Of a stretch of DNA of 5,745 nucleotides, positions 5,570-5,745 are shown one piece after another. The stretch lies in contig CAKUYM010000285.1 of NCBI GenBank assembly GCA_934716785.1, forward strand, positions 1 to 5,745, written 5' to 3'. Each line of letters opens with the position of its first letter. Position 1 is the stretch's first letter. This stretch comes from an uncultured Bacteroides sp. (GTDB lineage: Bacteria; Bacteroidota; Bacteroidia; Bacteroidales; Bacteroidaceae). The notes under the pieces were generated by a model. It saw nothing but the letters and a program-made list of their open reading frames with translations, had not been told where the DNA came from and did no database searches. A program made the translations under genes and the position numbers.

Positions 5570-5725
5570 ATGCATGACAGGTTTGAATCAGATGAAAATA
5601 CACGCAGGGAAGTCATGGACTGCCTCTATTGCTCCCTGATGTATGGCTGGGATATTCCGGAACACATCCCCCGACTTCGGGAATGCGTCACCCCAAAAAC
5701 TTTTTCAAATCAAATAATGGCTTGA
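5570..5725 (+). CDS. Small ORF after traG, possibly truncated DUF3876-type protein
   Basis: Fifty-one codons from an ATG preceded by an A-rich leader (TTAAAGACAACAGTT), 33 bp after traG, ending with TGA at 5723-5725. Seen: a charged start (MHDRFESDENTRREVM), then DCLYCSLMYGWDIPEHIPRL and RECVTPKTFSNQIMA. Family knowledge: in CTnDOT-like operons a small DUF3876-type protein commonly sits between traG and traI, and as I remember it begins with a similar YGWDIP..IPRL..C.TP pattern and runs past 100 residues. Here the product stops soon after the TP motif, so it may be a broken gene, or a shorter natural protein. The window ends 20 bp after the stop, so the rest cannot be judged. It has no membrane segment. 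Confidence 0.5.
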   Translation: MHDRFESDENTRREVMDCLYCSLMYGWDIPEHIPRLRECVTPKTFSNQIMA

Positions 5726-5745
5726 TGTGACGTTGTTCATCGGTA

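Noticed and set aside
5700..5745. 5' end of a group II intron or insertion sequence after the post-traG ORF
   Set aside because: A GTGACG-like start was noticed near 5727, but the visible sequence is too short to show intron structure or terminal repeats.

Overview
The window looks like part of a Bacteroidales (Bacteroides/Parabacteroides/Prevotella type) integrative conjugative element of the CTnDOT family. The main evidence is the traE-traF-traG run at 2410-5536, which matches the DUF4134, DUF4133 and VirB4-type proteins that open the mating-pore part of CTnDOT-like tra operons. Promoters also follow the Bacteroides pattern (TTTG, about 20 bp, TAnnTTTG) and start codons are preceded by A-rich stretches without a strong Shine-Dalgarno.

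Left block (1-1000, visibly AT-rich, minus strand): a degraded two-gene locus. A defence-type reverse transcriptase gene runs off the left edge and is interrupted by a single in-frame TAG at 303-305, although the frame is open and RT-like on both sides. Upstream of it (584-880) lies the C-terminal remnant of a DUF4143-type AAA ATPase. Its promoter region survives and holds a duplicated module: a -7-like element followed by the 14-bp palindrome TGCCAATATTGGCA, two copies 73 bp apart.

Middle block (1045-2027, more GC-rich): two convergent genes. The first is a conserved but unnamed 109-aa basic protein on the plus strand. The second is a 171-aa SLOG/DUF1273 (YpsA-like) nucleotide-binding protein on the minus strand. 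A 17-bp-stem hairpin between them probably terminates one or both. These look like accessory cargo; their roles are not known.

Control region (2028-2409): about 380 bp without a convincing gene but rich in symmetry. It has a 17-bp palindrome and an 11-bp-arm inverted repeat on the DUF1273 side. Next to traE it has a TGTAACA/TGTTACA inverted repeat, a likely promoter, and a stem whose 3' arm ends one base before the traE ATG. The minus-strand frame of the DUF1273 gene stays open through most of this region without an ATG.

Right block (2410-5745): traE (VirB2-like pilin candidate), traF (VirB3-like membrane protein) and traG (VirB4-like ATPase) are packed 1 and 6 bp apart and form the start of a type IV secretion operon. 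A 51-codon ORF follows; it resembles the N-terminus of the small DUF3876-type protein often found after traG and seems to stop early. The traA-traD genes that precede traE in CTnDOT are not in this window.
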